From assembly GCA_011800805.1 (NCBI GenBank), contig MPNW01000359.1, positions 1 to 64,000 of the forward strand: DNA of 64,000 nt, written 5' to 3'. Numbering within the stretch: position 1 is the first letter of the stretch; the number at the start of each line of letters is the position of its first letter. Below are positions 11,665 through 23,413 of this stretch, piece after piece. This DNA is from Hirudo medicinalis. Lineage: Eukaryota > Annelida > Clitellata > Hirudinida > Hirudinidae. The notes under the pieces are model-generated. The model was not told where the DNA came from. It did no database searches and was given only the letters and a program-made list of their open reading frames with translations. The position numbers and the translations under genes were made by a program.

Positions 11665-11765
11665 ATCGATGTCAGGCTGAAGGTGAGCGAGTAACACTTC
11701 GTATCTTAATTGCTTCGAGCTTTCCAGGCATCTACGCAAGGTTCTTATCACCTCGATCTCTCCAT
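11665..11765. repeat. Dispersed repeat copy R2
   Basis: This is the partner of 8258-8365, in the same orientation, with the shared core GAGCGAGTAACRCTTCGTAT and the same ends. Here the minus strand is open (within 11524-11751) and encodes RCLESSKQLRYEVLLAHLQP. The pair brackets the HECT relic at a distance of about 3.3 kb. Confidence 0.75.
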
Positions 11766-13544
11766 CTCATAGTTCGAAGAAAAAAAAGCGTAATCACCGC
11801 CAACACAGGGGATGGAACTCATGTCTTGGCATTATTTGCTATTCCTCCTTACTCGGAAGCAGACGTTGAATGCACGCACTTTTCCTGCTACAACGAAATT
11901 GGGAGCTGAGTAATTGTCATCATCCCATGCAACAAGTGGTACTTAACGATGATTTGAGGTTGCGAGAAGCGACACACTGCCAGCGAGCACTCAAAACCAT
12001 ACTTAACCCGAATTTAGACGCATACCAACTTAAACACGAAACTTATCTCAGCCGGTTGATGAACTTCATTGCGTAAGAATAGGCTTTCGCCGGCAACCGT
12101 TTCTTTGACTTAAACTTATTATCATCGCAATTATAAATAAATCACGATATCGTGTTTAGAAATTATCTGAAATTAATGTGCCATTATTTGCAATTCTTTA
12201 ATTTGTAAAATAACTTAACATTTCACCATTTTCACCGTTTGCCCTATTCACTTCACAACAAAAGCATGGCAACTTCTCGCATGCTTATTAAGGTTTTAAT
12301 AATGACGAAATATAAAATAACTTTCACTAATGTCTTCGGGAATCATTGAATTTTGAGGTGGCTCGGTCTTCTTGACTTTGAGTAAGTCATTAAATTGGTT
12401 AATATTTCACTACCCTCTTCATACCACTTCTTCGTCGCTACTAACGATTCATATGATTTCTCATTTGTGATTTATTTTTTATTCTGAAATCTAATGATTA
12501 ACCGTTGGGAAATTATCGAAGAAATTACCGAGCATTAAGAAGGTCGTAATTGCACAAATTTCTCAACTAATTAGCTCGTTGGATGATGTATGTTTATAAT
12601 GTTACATATTTGACACATTTGAAGAAGAATGGCAACAAGAGATTCAACTCGATAAAACAGTAACAGTTTGACAGGAAGGGCAGATCATGCAATTTGAGAC
12701 AAGCAGTTTCTTAGTTAATGAGGAATGGATATCAGGAAACCACCCAGCAATCACAGAGGGAAGTCTTTGTGCCTGGAAGCTACCGAGAAAGAGTTGCCAC
12801 TCATTTATCAAAAGCTTATAATTAACAATTAATAACAGTTACGCTTACCACACAACAATCTAAGCATCCATAATCAAATAATCAGGGCCGCCGATAGAAA
12901 TTGAGTTCATGTTTATGATTTCCAGCAAGGTTAACTCAAAAATCGATTTCTTGATTGGGATTTCGATAAATTGAAATTCAATGTTTAACAACATTTTAAT
13001 TTAAAAATTAGTTTTTAATTAATTTTAATAATTACACAAACATTTGATTCTAATATTTCAACATTCTATTATTTTTAATGTTTGGTAAACAATACTGTTT
13101 ACATTTTCAATACACAACAGGCCAGTGAACCGCTTACGTCGTGCTACGATGATAACATAAGCCCGCACTTTGAGGTTTGCCTCCCAACCAGAAACACCAA
13201 ACTATTATCCTAAGTCAACTTCTAAAGTGATTCAGCTCCCCAATTTTGGCGACTCAAAGTAATTGTTCAAAAATATTCCGAGGTAATTGAGTCGAAAACA
13301 AAGACCGTCCTTATTATTAAAAGACAAAATAAAAGCTAATGACATTCACTATGCACACTCTGCTGCCTCTGAAGAGCTGTTTCTTAAACTTTTAAATGAT
13401 AGTTGAATCACAGTTATTTCATACAAATCATTCTATAATAGCAATCATGGGAAATTCACTGCTAAAGTTGCAAAAATCCAAATATGTACAGTTTAAGTTT
13501 ATTTGTCAAATTATTTCAGAGGAAATTCTGATCATCTCTCAGGC
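11766..13544. other. Intergenic stretch, no gene seen
   Basis: AT-rich DNA downstream of the kinesin gene's 3' end. The only open frame of note (11870-12076, 68 codons) has no splice context or recognisable motif. Confidence 0.5.
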
Positions 13545-16500
13545 TTATTTCAACTTCTTTTGTGCAGTTCCAATGTTACATTCATTGACCTGATGAAAGC
13601 AAAAATAAAGTTAAATCATGAAAAATAGAAAACAGAACATACTAGAAAAAGGGGTCATCAGGGGTCGGTCACCATCTCACCTGAGTGGCAAATCTGAGGG
13701 AGTTCAATGTTTCCTGAAAGCATTCCTCTTTTGGAGAAACATTAACAAACATCAGCATCTTGCTGCTCCCTCCAAGGCAGTTTTGTAGGAGATGAGTCAA
13801 CTTGGAGTTTCTGTATGGGACGTGAACTTCCTGTCGAGAAAAAAGCACGATGACGAGATTAGACATTGCAATTCATAAGAGTGCTTCGTTTATCTCGAAT
13901 AACGGAAGTATTAATTAAGTACTAATTATTAAGTGTTAAGTTACTAAGTATTAATTAGGTACCTTGTTGGCAAGTGAAATGATGACATTGCTGAGGTTGG
14001 CCAAACTCTTGTTGATGCTTTGAGTCTCCCTCAGCCTCATGCCCTGAGAGCCTGACTCTTTCAACCTTTCACTGCCAGCCAGGTCGATCAGATTCAAGAG
14101 ACCTGATAGGTAGGTAATGAATATACATACAAACATCTTATGAATATACTTAGGGATGCATGTACATATATCCATTAAAGTAAAACTGGAGTGTTTCGAC
14201 ATTTACCAGCACGAGACTCTCCAGTCTTGTCATTCTTTCCAGTTATTTTCATCCTAAAAACGCTGTGGCTCCTGGACGACCTCTCGTTGCATCTCGTTTC
14301 AGCAACAGATCTATTCTCGGAAGCGACTTTCAGTAGTTCGTGCACCTTTGAAAAGTTAAAGACGCGGATGTGAAATTGCCGAAGCAATCAACGACTGCAG
14401 TCAAATTGAGAACGTACCTCCTCGATAGATGAGACGAAGGAATTTGTCAAATTGGTGACGTAAACCTCGTTGGTGTTCGGGCCGACCAATCGAATCTCGT
14501 GCTTCGCATCTTCCCTGAGGCTCGGAGAAAGGAGATCGCGAATGGTCTCGTTATAAATTTCCAAGAAGGACACCTCCACATCATACTGGGAAATTAAGAA
14601 AATACTCTCTAGGAAACAGAAGAACTATTGTGGTTGTCATTAAGATTAAGTTCAGTAACATTTCAGGAGATCAATGGCATAATTGTAATTGATTTACATA
14701 GCACCATCATTTGTTAACAATCTACATAGCACTCCTCCCAAGGTTGTTCCTGACAGTGCGAGTGGGCCGACCAGACACAATCAGACTCTTATCATCAAAA
14801 CGTAATAGTAAGCATCAAATTAGGCCTGTTAATAAATGAACTCACATTCCATCCTTTCTCCACCAGACTCTCCTTCACAGAAAATATCTTTTCCACAGCC
14901 CTATGAATCATACCCCGGTCATTTTCATCGTCGCCTCCTTCCATGGTGTAAGTCTTTCCCGACCCGGTTTGACCGTAGGCAAAAATGCAGACATTGTAGC
15001 CATCCAGTGCACTCTAAAAGAAATATAACATATTTCCAAGAATTCAACAAATGTCAAACTCAAATAGATATTTCATCGCATCATCTTTAAATTACATGGC
15101 ACCAAGCATCGCCTGCAGATATCGTGCATAAAAATAACAATCCAACAAACAAAACATAACATGAGCTTCATAAATGACCCCAACAAGGGAGCACAAGCAG
15201 TATTAGGTGAGAAGTACCAACCTGTACGAGCTGTGAAATCTCTTCAAAAACTTCCTCTTGCGTCGATGCCGGAGAAAAGACTCGATCAAATTGAAACTCG
15301 TATTTGCCACTGCCTCCCTTCTTCATCGATAAGACACTCTTGAAAGATTTTGTTGAATTGAACCAATTAGACACATTAAGTAATCATTTTGAATTTTAGT
15401 GTAAAAATAAATGATAAGTAATAATTGGTTGCCTGTAACAACTAATGTGACTTCAACTTATGAATACCTCGTTCGGAGAAACGGGATTGACTTTTTCGAT
15501 CTCGATGATTCTATTGTCGTGATGAGGGAAGCCGATGTGCGGTGGCATGTTGCTCTCGCATCCGACCATTTCCTCCCCCAACAACGGTCGAACCCTTCCA
15601 AACACTCTGATGTTTCCCTGAAAAATTGCATTTAATTTTTATCTGACAAAACACGTTTGGAGCATTTTTTCTGAAATCGTCTTTAGTTAGCTTGACAAAT
15701 CCATCAACTGACTTTAAGTTCCTGGATGGTGTTGTGCAATGTCCTCCTCAGTGTCTCCTCATTTCTCAGTTTCTCTTGGGCGGCAGCAAGGTTGGACACG
15801 TAAAGTGCAACTTCTGCTCTCAGTCCTTCGATGACTGCATTCTGATCCCTCATCTTAACTTCATACTGGTTCAATGTCACCTATCAGAACATGAGAACTT
15901 AATTAACAATACTATCATGTGTTAAATATTACCATAAATTTAATATATCCCTTAAAAAACAAAAAAGCATCTACTAACAAATAATAAATAATATCACAAT
16001 GTATCACCCTGCTTTTTTAATAAATAAACAAAAATTTCCAAAAAACATCAAAGCGAATCTGACCCTCGCAGCAGAAAGATCAGCCTCCAAGAGGACCCTT
16101 GTAGAGGCAGAGGTTGCCAGGGTGACCTCCATGCTCGTCACCTTTCCCTTAGTGATCTTCAACTCATCCTCCAAATCTTCCTTCTGCCTCTTAATGACTG
16201 ACATGTTGTACTCCAGTTCTTCCTTTTGTCTTCTGTGTTGCATCAAGGCATCATGTCTTTCATCCTCTGTCTTCCTGTGTGATACATTCTTACCTATTTA
16301 TATTTTATAATGTCACAAAAATTATTATCATTATCATTATTATTGTTAAGATCTTCAAACTAAATTAACAAATTCTTTTCTCTTAAAAAGACAAATGCCA
16401 ACAACATGAACATTTAAAAAAATCAAGCTGCATATGGACAAATTCACTTCATTGATGAACACAGTAGTGCCACCAACTACGACAAACATGACAACAATGC

Positions 16501-18046
16501 GACTGACTTCAGCTTTCTCTCTAATTCTTCGATCTGAACCTGAGCACTGGAGGTCTGACAGTCCTTCACTTTGACAGTTTCCGAGAGCTGTGAGTTCACC
16601 ATCTCCAGTTGAGTGATTCTCTGGTTGCTCAACTGGATCTACAGAAATTGCACATCATCCAATCAGAATAATAGTTAGTTAGTCAGTAGACATAAAAGTG
16701 TTAAACGTCCAAAATAAAATGTTACTTTCAGAAAATAAATGAAAATGCAGAATCTCACCTCTCTCTGCAAGTTGGCGTTGTGTTCACCCTGATGTGAAAC
16801 CTTATCTTCCATGATCTGTAATCGACTTTTCATGTCCAGAGGCGGCTTGTAAGCTTGGCAGTGCGTGCAGTTGGAACTGTAGCTGGAAATATTTCCACTG
16901 ATTTAGCAACGATTTTGTAAAATATCTTAATTTGATGAAATTGTTTATTGAAACTTTATTTTTATAAATTATAAATAAACGGAGGATGATGGCCTCTTAC
17001 CCGGTTCACCGGATAAACTCAAATGAAACTGAAAACGAGAAGTGGGAGCAGCAACACAACAGGTTTGCAGTTCAAAACAAAAGTTGATGCACTTATATTT
17101 TAAGTCTTGATCACTTCAGTCAAACCAATATTGTCAAAGCAGCATTTCAAAGCTACAAATTAGATAAACACGAACTTTTGACGGCTGCCTTTGGTTGAAT
17201 GTTTACAGGTCTTCTTTGGACAGCAGGTTTTTGCAGACTCATTGAAGATGAGGACTTCACCAAAGTTGATCTGGTAGTCATTGAAGTACCAGGTCTTGCA
17301 ATGTTTGGCTTTTTCAGAGGAGCTGCCTTGGCCTTGGGTTCCCTAGGAAGGGAATTTTCTGAAGACGAGTCAGCATCTGGCAGAGTTTGATCCTCTTGCT
17401 GGAGGGCTGCATGGTTTCAAACTAGCCATCAAAGATAAAAACGTGATTAAATAGTTCTTTCAGAATTTCAAGACCCAGACTTAATAGATAGTATGAATTA
17501 ATGTTGTCATAATCATTGAAAATTAAACCAATAATATCAAACAGTTACAACCTCACCAGGGCTTTGCCTTCTCTTGCCAGCATTAGGAGGTTTTATGCCA
17601 CTTATTGCACTTGGTTTCAACAATTTGCTCTGTGAAGGAAGTGGAAGCCTACTTGTTGGTTTTTTGTCTTCATCCTCATTATTTGAAGATCGTGGGGCCA
17701 AGGGCTCCTTAAAGGTCTTTGAAAACGATATCTCAATTAATTCATCGGCCCAAAAATTGTTTATGGCAAACATCATCTTAAATAGCCTCAATATGTTTAA
17801 ATCTCTTAATGTAAACAAATCATTTTCAAAGCTCACAGCTCAATTCCACCAAGTATTCAAAATTCAGTATATATCAAAACGTTTTCGGTGGACTTTAATT
17901 TAGAAATGATGTGTCAATGACGAAGACATGAACAACATTGCTCCCACCTAATGTTCGTTATTAATATGATAAAAACGATCGAGCACGTTCAAATAATCAA
18001 TATCGTAGCCGCAACGAAAACGAAATTTACTAACAAATTCTGACAT
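13545..18046 (-). CDS. KIFC1: Kinesin-14 motor, KIFC1/Ncd-like
   Basis: This is a minus-end-directed C-terminal-motor kinesin that cross-links and focuses spindle microtubules. Fifteen exons splice in phase into 705 codons: 18046-18035, 17716-17557, 17406-17172, 16882-16759, 16638-16508, 16274-16064, 15880-15713, 15617-15468, 15338-15222, 15013-14846, 14585-14418, 14345-14207, 14102-13963, 13830-13681 and 13589-13545. The order is a basic Ser/Pro/Lys-rich tail, a long coiled coil (exons 4-7), then the motor. The motor begins [12 protein letters not shown] and carries the P-loop [16 protein letters not shown], switch [12 protein letters not shown], switch [11 protein letters not shown] and [13 protein letters not shown]. 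It ends [14 protein letters not shown], a KIFC1-type C-terminus. Length is close to vertebrate KIFC1 (about 670). The 12-base first coding exon (MSEF) is the least certain part; the true start could lie elsewhere upstream of 17716. Confidence 0.93.
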
Positions 18047-19333
18047 CCGAAAGAAGGAAATAAAAATTAAGATTTAAAACACGCTTGCTAATTTCAACAA
18101 ATGTACGTTAATACGTCCAGTAGTAGTTTAAATTTTGAAAACAAGGCGCAATAACCACCAAAGACTTCATTGGTTAATGTGTGGTCACGTGTAAAGACTA
18201 ATACAATCTAATAGAGTAAATGCACAGAAAAAAGACTTGGTTAAAATTTGAAAATTTAAAATAACAGTTATTTATTTTTTGTATTTTATTCTAAAAATAT
18301 TTACGATTCGAGTTGATAGATGATAAATGATAATAGTCACATGGTCAGACGGTCTTCTCGAAATTAAATAAGAAATACGTTAAATGTAAGCCACTTTAGT
18401 GTCATAAACTTCAAAATACAAGTCTTATGTTAGACATAGCCATTGGGATCATTGATTTGAATCTGAGGCAAGAAATGCACCAAAGACTCAATAAGCAAAA
18501 ACACAAAAGTTGTCTCCTGGACTTTAATCTCCCAAACAAATTTTACGAGAACTTTGGTTATGATCAATTAAACGTTTAGCTTAGTTTTACAAGTATGTAA
18601 CATCATAATGTATATACACATTCAAAATTTAGTTTGATCAATTCAATATTTTAGGAGTTATGCTGAACTTAAGGGGTGCTTGTGAACTTTTTTTACATAC
18701 ACTGCAATGCAAAAAATGGTTTACAACAGCTTGGCAAGTGCCCAGGTGCAAACAATTTTTTGGGTTCCAAAATACTACAATCGTGACCCCTTTTTGTTTT
18801 CGATTTTCCATTACCAAATAGGGATTCGCAATTTCTGTCGGCGGCCCCGGCAGACCTGCGTAGAAGGCAGGTTGACCTTATTCACTGCACAATCGCGATT
18901 ACTGAAGAGAACCACAATCATTTATCTTCATCTTAGAAGTCAACCCACACCATCAAGGACTTGTAGGTACACTGACCCCAAACTAGGTGAACGACTGCTA
19001 ACAACTCTTGTTTGTACTCTTGTTTGTATTTTAACAATTTCCCAACATATAAACAAATTCACAGCATATAAACCAAATTAAAGTTTTTAAACCAGCAAAT
19101 AATGAATTGCTTAATTAACGTCATATATCAGTTATGTCATGCAAACAAATGTTCATTGGTCATTTACTTACAATAAATACAATAGAAAAGCACTTTTAAA
19201 GCCTATAAACTAAAATCACAACGAGTTCAAGCAAAAAGCAGTTAATCCGTTAATCCAAAAAAAGCTGCCAGAACACAGCTGTTGGCAAACAAATCAGAAA
19301 AAACAATGACTGCAGACCCTTGAAAAGTCATCT
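18047..19333. other. Intergenic stretch, no gene supported
   Basis: This lies upstream of the kinesin and downstream of the glycosidase. A 124-codon plus-strand frame (18707-19081) includes a GC-richer patch (about 18830-18870) that contrasts with the surroundings. It has no recognisable domain or splice context, so it may be a degraded mobile-element fragment. Confidence 0.45.
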
Positions 19334-21221
19334 TTAACTGGCAGAAATGCGAGAAAAGTGAGGCAACTCATCCAATTTCACCTCAAATTTATCATACCAT
19401 TGTCCTCCTTCAAATTCTTTAAAGGACAAGTTACATTTCCATTTACCTTTTGGCAAATAAATGGATCTGGAAAACATCCCATCTTCCAAAACAGGAGCAA
19501 CAAGTAGATCATCACCAACAAGAAATTCTGAATCCAAAATTTGTGCAACTTCATCATCTGGGGCAATCCACCAGAGAGGCCTTATGATTGGAGCACCAGT
19601 TTCCTTGCATTCCTTGGCAAGTCTAATAATTAAATCAGAAAAACTTTCATGCAGATCCAACATTTTCTTGCTGATTCTAACAACTTCTTCATCATAGTGC
19701 CAAGGTGGGATGGAAATTTGAATGCAAGGCAAGAGAGCATTGGCTTCCATCCAACGCACATATAAAGTTTTGCTGGGAAAGCCATTGTAAGCATTACCAC
19801 CAACCATGTCAGGCAAGACAAAGGGATAGCCAATCAGACCAAACACCAGAGTATGGGGGATCAATGTCTTTAGGCCATTGTAATAATCCCATGATGATTG
19901 CTTGTCCATCATCCTGACCAAGATTGGAAGATGTTGAGTCTTCACTCCCACTCGAACCTCTTGCGCTCGAAGCTCAGTATCGACGGAGTAACACAATTCC
20001 GCATATTTCCTTGGATATTCGTTCGGGGTCATCATATTTTGGTGGCTGCCATAACCAGGAGGAAACCAATTAATCTCTCCTGCATCAAATTTGAATGAAT
20101 CAATTCCATATTCTCTGGAAAGTTTTTGGAGGTTTGTTCTAAACCAATCGTTTGCTGCAGGATTGGTGACATCGAGATACTTTCCAACACCATTCCACCA
20201 CACAGAGTACCCACCCGTATAGGAAGTGAGCCAATAGTTTTCGCCAGCTGCCATAGCCCTATTACTGGCAAAAGGATGGACCCAAAGTGTTACTCGGAAA
20301 TTTTTTTCTTTCAACTGTCTCATCATTTGCTTGACATCAGGAAACTTCTTCTGGTCAAAAACCATGTCACCATAATGTGGCGTCCAGTCGTCATCGATCT
20401 CCAACTGGCAGGACTTGAATCCCCTCCTCAGAATATCGTTGGCATAGTCCAAGATGATCTGCTGGTTAATGTTCTTTTTGTAAATAGCCCAGGTGGACCA
20501 AATGGGATATTTGAAAACAAGCTCATCAGGGCAGTCAATGGGCTTTGGAATCATGTTGCCAGAGGTTAACATGTGAACTTCCTTCAAGCCTTTGTCTTGA
20601 AAAATGCAGTAGTTAAGAAAAGGTTGCTTCTTGTCAGGGTTGTAATAGGGTGACTCAAACTTGGAGACTAGAGTAAGCTGCTTGTTATCTGATTCGTTAA
20701 TGCCAACAAACAAAGGCACTTCATGTTCAACAAAGATTGCAACCCCTTTGGAAGAGAAAAAATACCTCTCTTGAACTCCTCCATAAATGTTTGGATGGAA
20801 GGAGTCTCCAGCAACATAAGGTCCAAGCTTCATCTGCCATTTTTCCACAGGCCAGGTCATGTGCATGATTTGCGAACCTCCGTACCAATGAGCACATCTC
20901 ATGTCGAACATGTCCACCAATGTCTTGTTGTTAAAAGAAATAAACTTGAATTCATATTTGTGTCTTCCTTGTCCAAGATCATAGTGCATGACAGTTAAGT
21001 GTCCACAATCACTCCAATTAAAAAATAAATTGTCTTGATTCACTTCATATTTTGGAGTAACCTCAATAGAGAATTTTTGTGCAATGCTAGCAGAAAGTAA
21101 ACTTTCATTATTTTCTGGAGACAAAACATTCATGAACAAATATTTGTTGCTGAATTTAAATTTCAGAGTATGAAATATAAAGTTTATGTCGTCACTCATG
21201 TTTGGGTCTCGGAATTTCCTT
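19334..21221 (-). CDS. MYORG: Family 31 glycosidase, MYORG-like
   Basis: This encodes a GH31 family glycoside hydrolase of the MYORG (KIAA1161) branch, whose characterised member is an ER/Golgi-type alpha-galactosidase. A single exon encodes 621 residues from the ATG at 21199 to a stop at 19334. Visible family landmarks are WTPHYGDMVFDQKKFPDVK, the nucleophile motif GIDSFKFDAGEINWFPPGYG (Asp in KFDAGE), and the acid/base region GYPFVLPDMVGGNAYNG (Asp in LPDMVGG). IRPLWWIAPDDEVA and LVGDDLLVAPVL follow in the C-terminal barrel end and beta-sandwich. A good splice acceptor (CTATTTCAG) ends at 21222, so exon sequence begins at 21221, 22 bases before the ATG, and the frame is open across those 22 bases. 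An upstream exon, coding or untranslated, is therefore likely. Vertebrate MYORG is about 710 residues with an N-terminal membrane anchor, which is not visible here. Confidence 0.88.
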
Positions 21222-22019
21222 CTGAAATAGTAAATTTGATAAAATCAAATGAATGCAATAAATGGGGATACATATTTTATGTAAATGCATATAAATTTTT
21301 ATCCCCTGTAACAAATTTTTGATATTCAAAAACTTATTGACTATTGCACTTCCAAACACCTCAAACTGCAAAAATTAAGATTTGGTGATAATATTGACTA
21401 TGTCAACTTATTACATTAGTTTCATGGCATAATTGCAATACACATTTATGTATAACTTTCAACAATATCGAAAATCCATGACAAATGGTCAAAACATAGC
21501 ATGATGCTTCTGAAGGATGAGACATGATTTTCATTTCATGTTCAAAATACTTAAATTCACAAAAATGTTTATGAAAGATGGTAACCTCCTCCTACAATCA
21601 GTCCAAAAACCGACCCACTTTCCGCTAAAGTTCACCTTTACCTTTTAAGAAAAATAAGTAAGAAACGCTGTTTTTTGGAGTCAATAGTGGAACTTGTTAT
21701 GTTAGGCTTAATGTGAGAATTTAAGTTAAGACGAACTCTTTATTTTTCATAAACTTCAATGTGACTCCTAACTAAACTCAAACGCAACTTTTACATTTGT
21801 AAGTAGACAATGGACATGTGTTCTTAGTTTGTGACACGACTACTTCCTGAGTTCAGTCGATTTGATACCTTATCTTAAACATTATTGAAACCAATTATGG
21901 TCCATTAATTCACCAAAGTTTCAAGTTTTAATGAATAAAATAAGTTCACCAATAGCGTGATCTATTTGCTATAAGACTTCTTTGACACTTTGAAGAGATA
22001 ACCTGTGTCACTTCGGTTG
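21222..22019. other. AT-rich upstream region of the glycosidase gene
   Basis: No open frame with an anchor or signal sequence is seen, although a further 5' exon of the glycosidase should lie here or beyond. The sequence is AT-rich with scattered short T and A runs. Confidence 0.4.
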
Positions 22020-22130
22020 AAATTAAAAATTTAGATTTTAGAGTATGAAAAGTAAAGTTTATGTCGTCACCCACTTTTCGAATTTTTCTTCTGAAATAAT
22101 ATATTTAATAAAATCAAATAAGTACAATAA
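22020..22130 (-). repeat. Degenerate duplicate of the glycosidase exon 5' end
   Basis: The segment resembles 21155-21260, which is the first coding bases, splice acceptor and intron end of the GH31 gene. Shared strings include GAGTATGAAA, GTAAAGTTTATGTCGTCAC and TTCTTCTGAAATA, followed by similar TAAAATCAAAT bases. The start codon region is altered, so it looks like a local tandem duplication that has decayed. Confidence 0.75.
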
Positions 22131-22233
22131 AATTTGTAAAAACTGAGCCTCACTAATAAGTCATAATAAGTCACATCATTTCACATCAAAATAAGAGTGG
22201 TTAGGTTTGTATCTGCAGATTCAGCTTTTTCCA

Positions 22234-22249
22234 GGGGGGGGGGGGGGGG
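22234..22249 (+). repeat. (G)16 homopolymer
   Basis: Sixteen consecutive G residues in otherwise AT-rich DNA. The flanking sequence (CAGCTTTTTCCAGG before, AACCCCTCACACAACTT after) resembles 63957-63999 at the right edge of the window, which suggests a dispersed repeat. The exact run length in a draft assembly is uncertain. Confidence 0.85.
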
Positions 22250-22881
22250 AACCCCTCACACAACTTGAGGAGATGACCTTTTTTATGCTTCTAGCCTCAA
22301 TGAAAAGGGCGCAGCAGAATTCAGGGGCCATTCCCCCAAATGAGGTCCCTACTGCAGATCAACTTTATCCTACTTCATTCGTTGATAAAATGCAAATTTA
22401 ATTTAGGATACTTCAGAAGAATTTGAAATTATGTATTTACTTATAATGTTCTAGTTAAGAACAACCCCAGCGTTTCAAATACAGTTTACCTAACTCAGAA
22501 ATACAATTAATGGTTGTATCATTTTTTCCGGAGAGATTTACAGCTATTTAAAATCAAAATTTAGGACCAGCATTAGAAGTTATGTTAGAAACTAGGTCAT
22601 TATTCAGACTAAAATGAATTATTTTGCACTTTGAAGTCTTGAGTTCTACTGACACTTTCTGTTAATTAGATCTAATGAAGAATTGCCCTTAAGACTTTTC
22701 AACTCAAGATTTATTTTCATCAAACGTCATTTCGTCTTTTTAATAAAACAAGCATTACAAAAATATAAAAATAATTCTAAAAATAAATAAATTGTACTTT
22801 ATAAATCTCGAATATTAATTACTTATATAGTAACATTTGCATCGACTCACATTAAGCAAATAGTTTCAAATATTCAATCAG

Positions 22882-23413
22882 CTAATAAAATCCGTAAACA
22901 TTACTAGAACACGGTCTCAGAGCAAACTCTGATTGAAACCTTGCCGCGAGCTGTGGCTTGAAGGTGGGGTCTAATTCTGGAAATCTATCATACCTGTACA
23001 CGGAGTGATTAAAATATTCCCCTGTTCCCCAAGCGCAAGAGGATTTGACACCATTACCGCTGTACTTGAAAACATTTTCGGAATCCTTATCGAGCTTGTA
23101 ATGGTTGTTCGTGTTGTCGATCTTGTCCGCAATAAACGAGCCAGCGGACAGGTTGTGGGTCGACCAGGGATCTCCGTCGAGAGGGTAACCTACTTTCCAG
23201 TTGGATTCGGATTTGGGGCAAGAGTTGATCCAGTGCTGTTTGTTCATTTGGCTAAAGTTGGACAAACAGTCGCTAGGATTCGGCCATTGTCGACTGTCAA
23301 AAGAAATGCACTCTTCATGCAAATACTTGCCAAAACATTTTATGTTAGGTTTTTGTCCAACTAACGATTCGAACGGAGGAAGGGAGGCAGGACCGTGCGA
23401 GTCTGATAATCGA
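22882..23413 (-). CDS. C-terminal part of the zinc-finger protein, in a second frame
   Basis: This frame is open from just after a TGA near 23415 to a stop at 22882, about 176 codons. It overlaps the 3' end of the zinc-finger frame by about 50 bases. It begins LSDSHGPASLPPFESLVGQK and continues through HEECISFDSRQWPNPSDCL and FNHSVYRYDRFPELDP to NVYGFY. The Tyr/Trp/Asp/Asn-rich composition resembles the N-terminus of the upstream frame. No GT-AG intron short enough fits between the two. I infer that it is the true C-terminus of the same protein, separated by a single-base indel that is either a sequence error or real. It could instead be untranslated. Confidence 0.55.

Noticed and set aside
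20126..20569. 147-codon plus-strand frame opposite the glycosidase
   Set aside because: It is an antisense shadow of the strongly supported GH31 exon with no independent signal.
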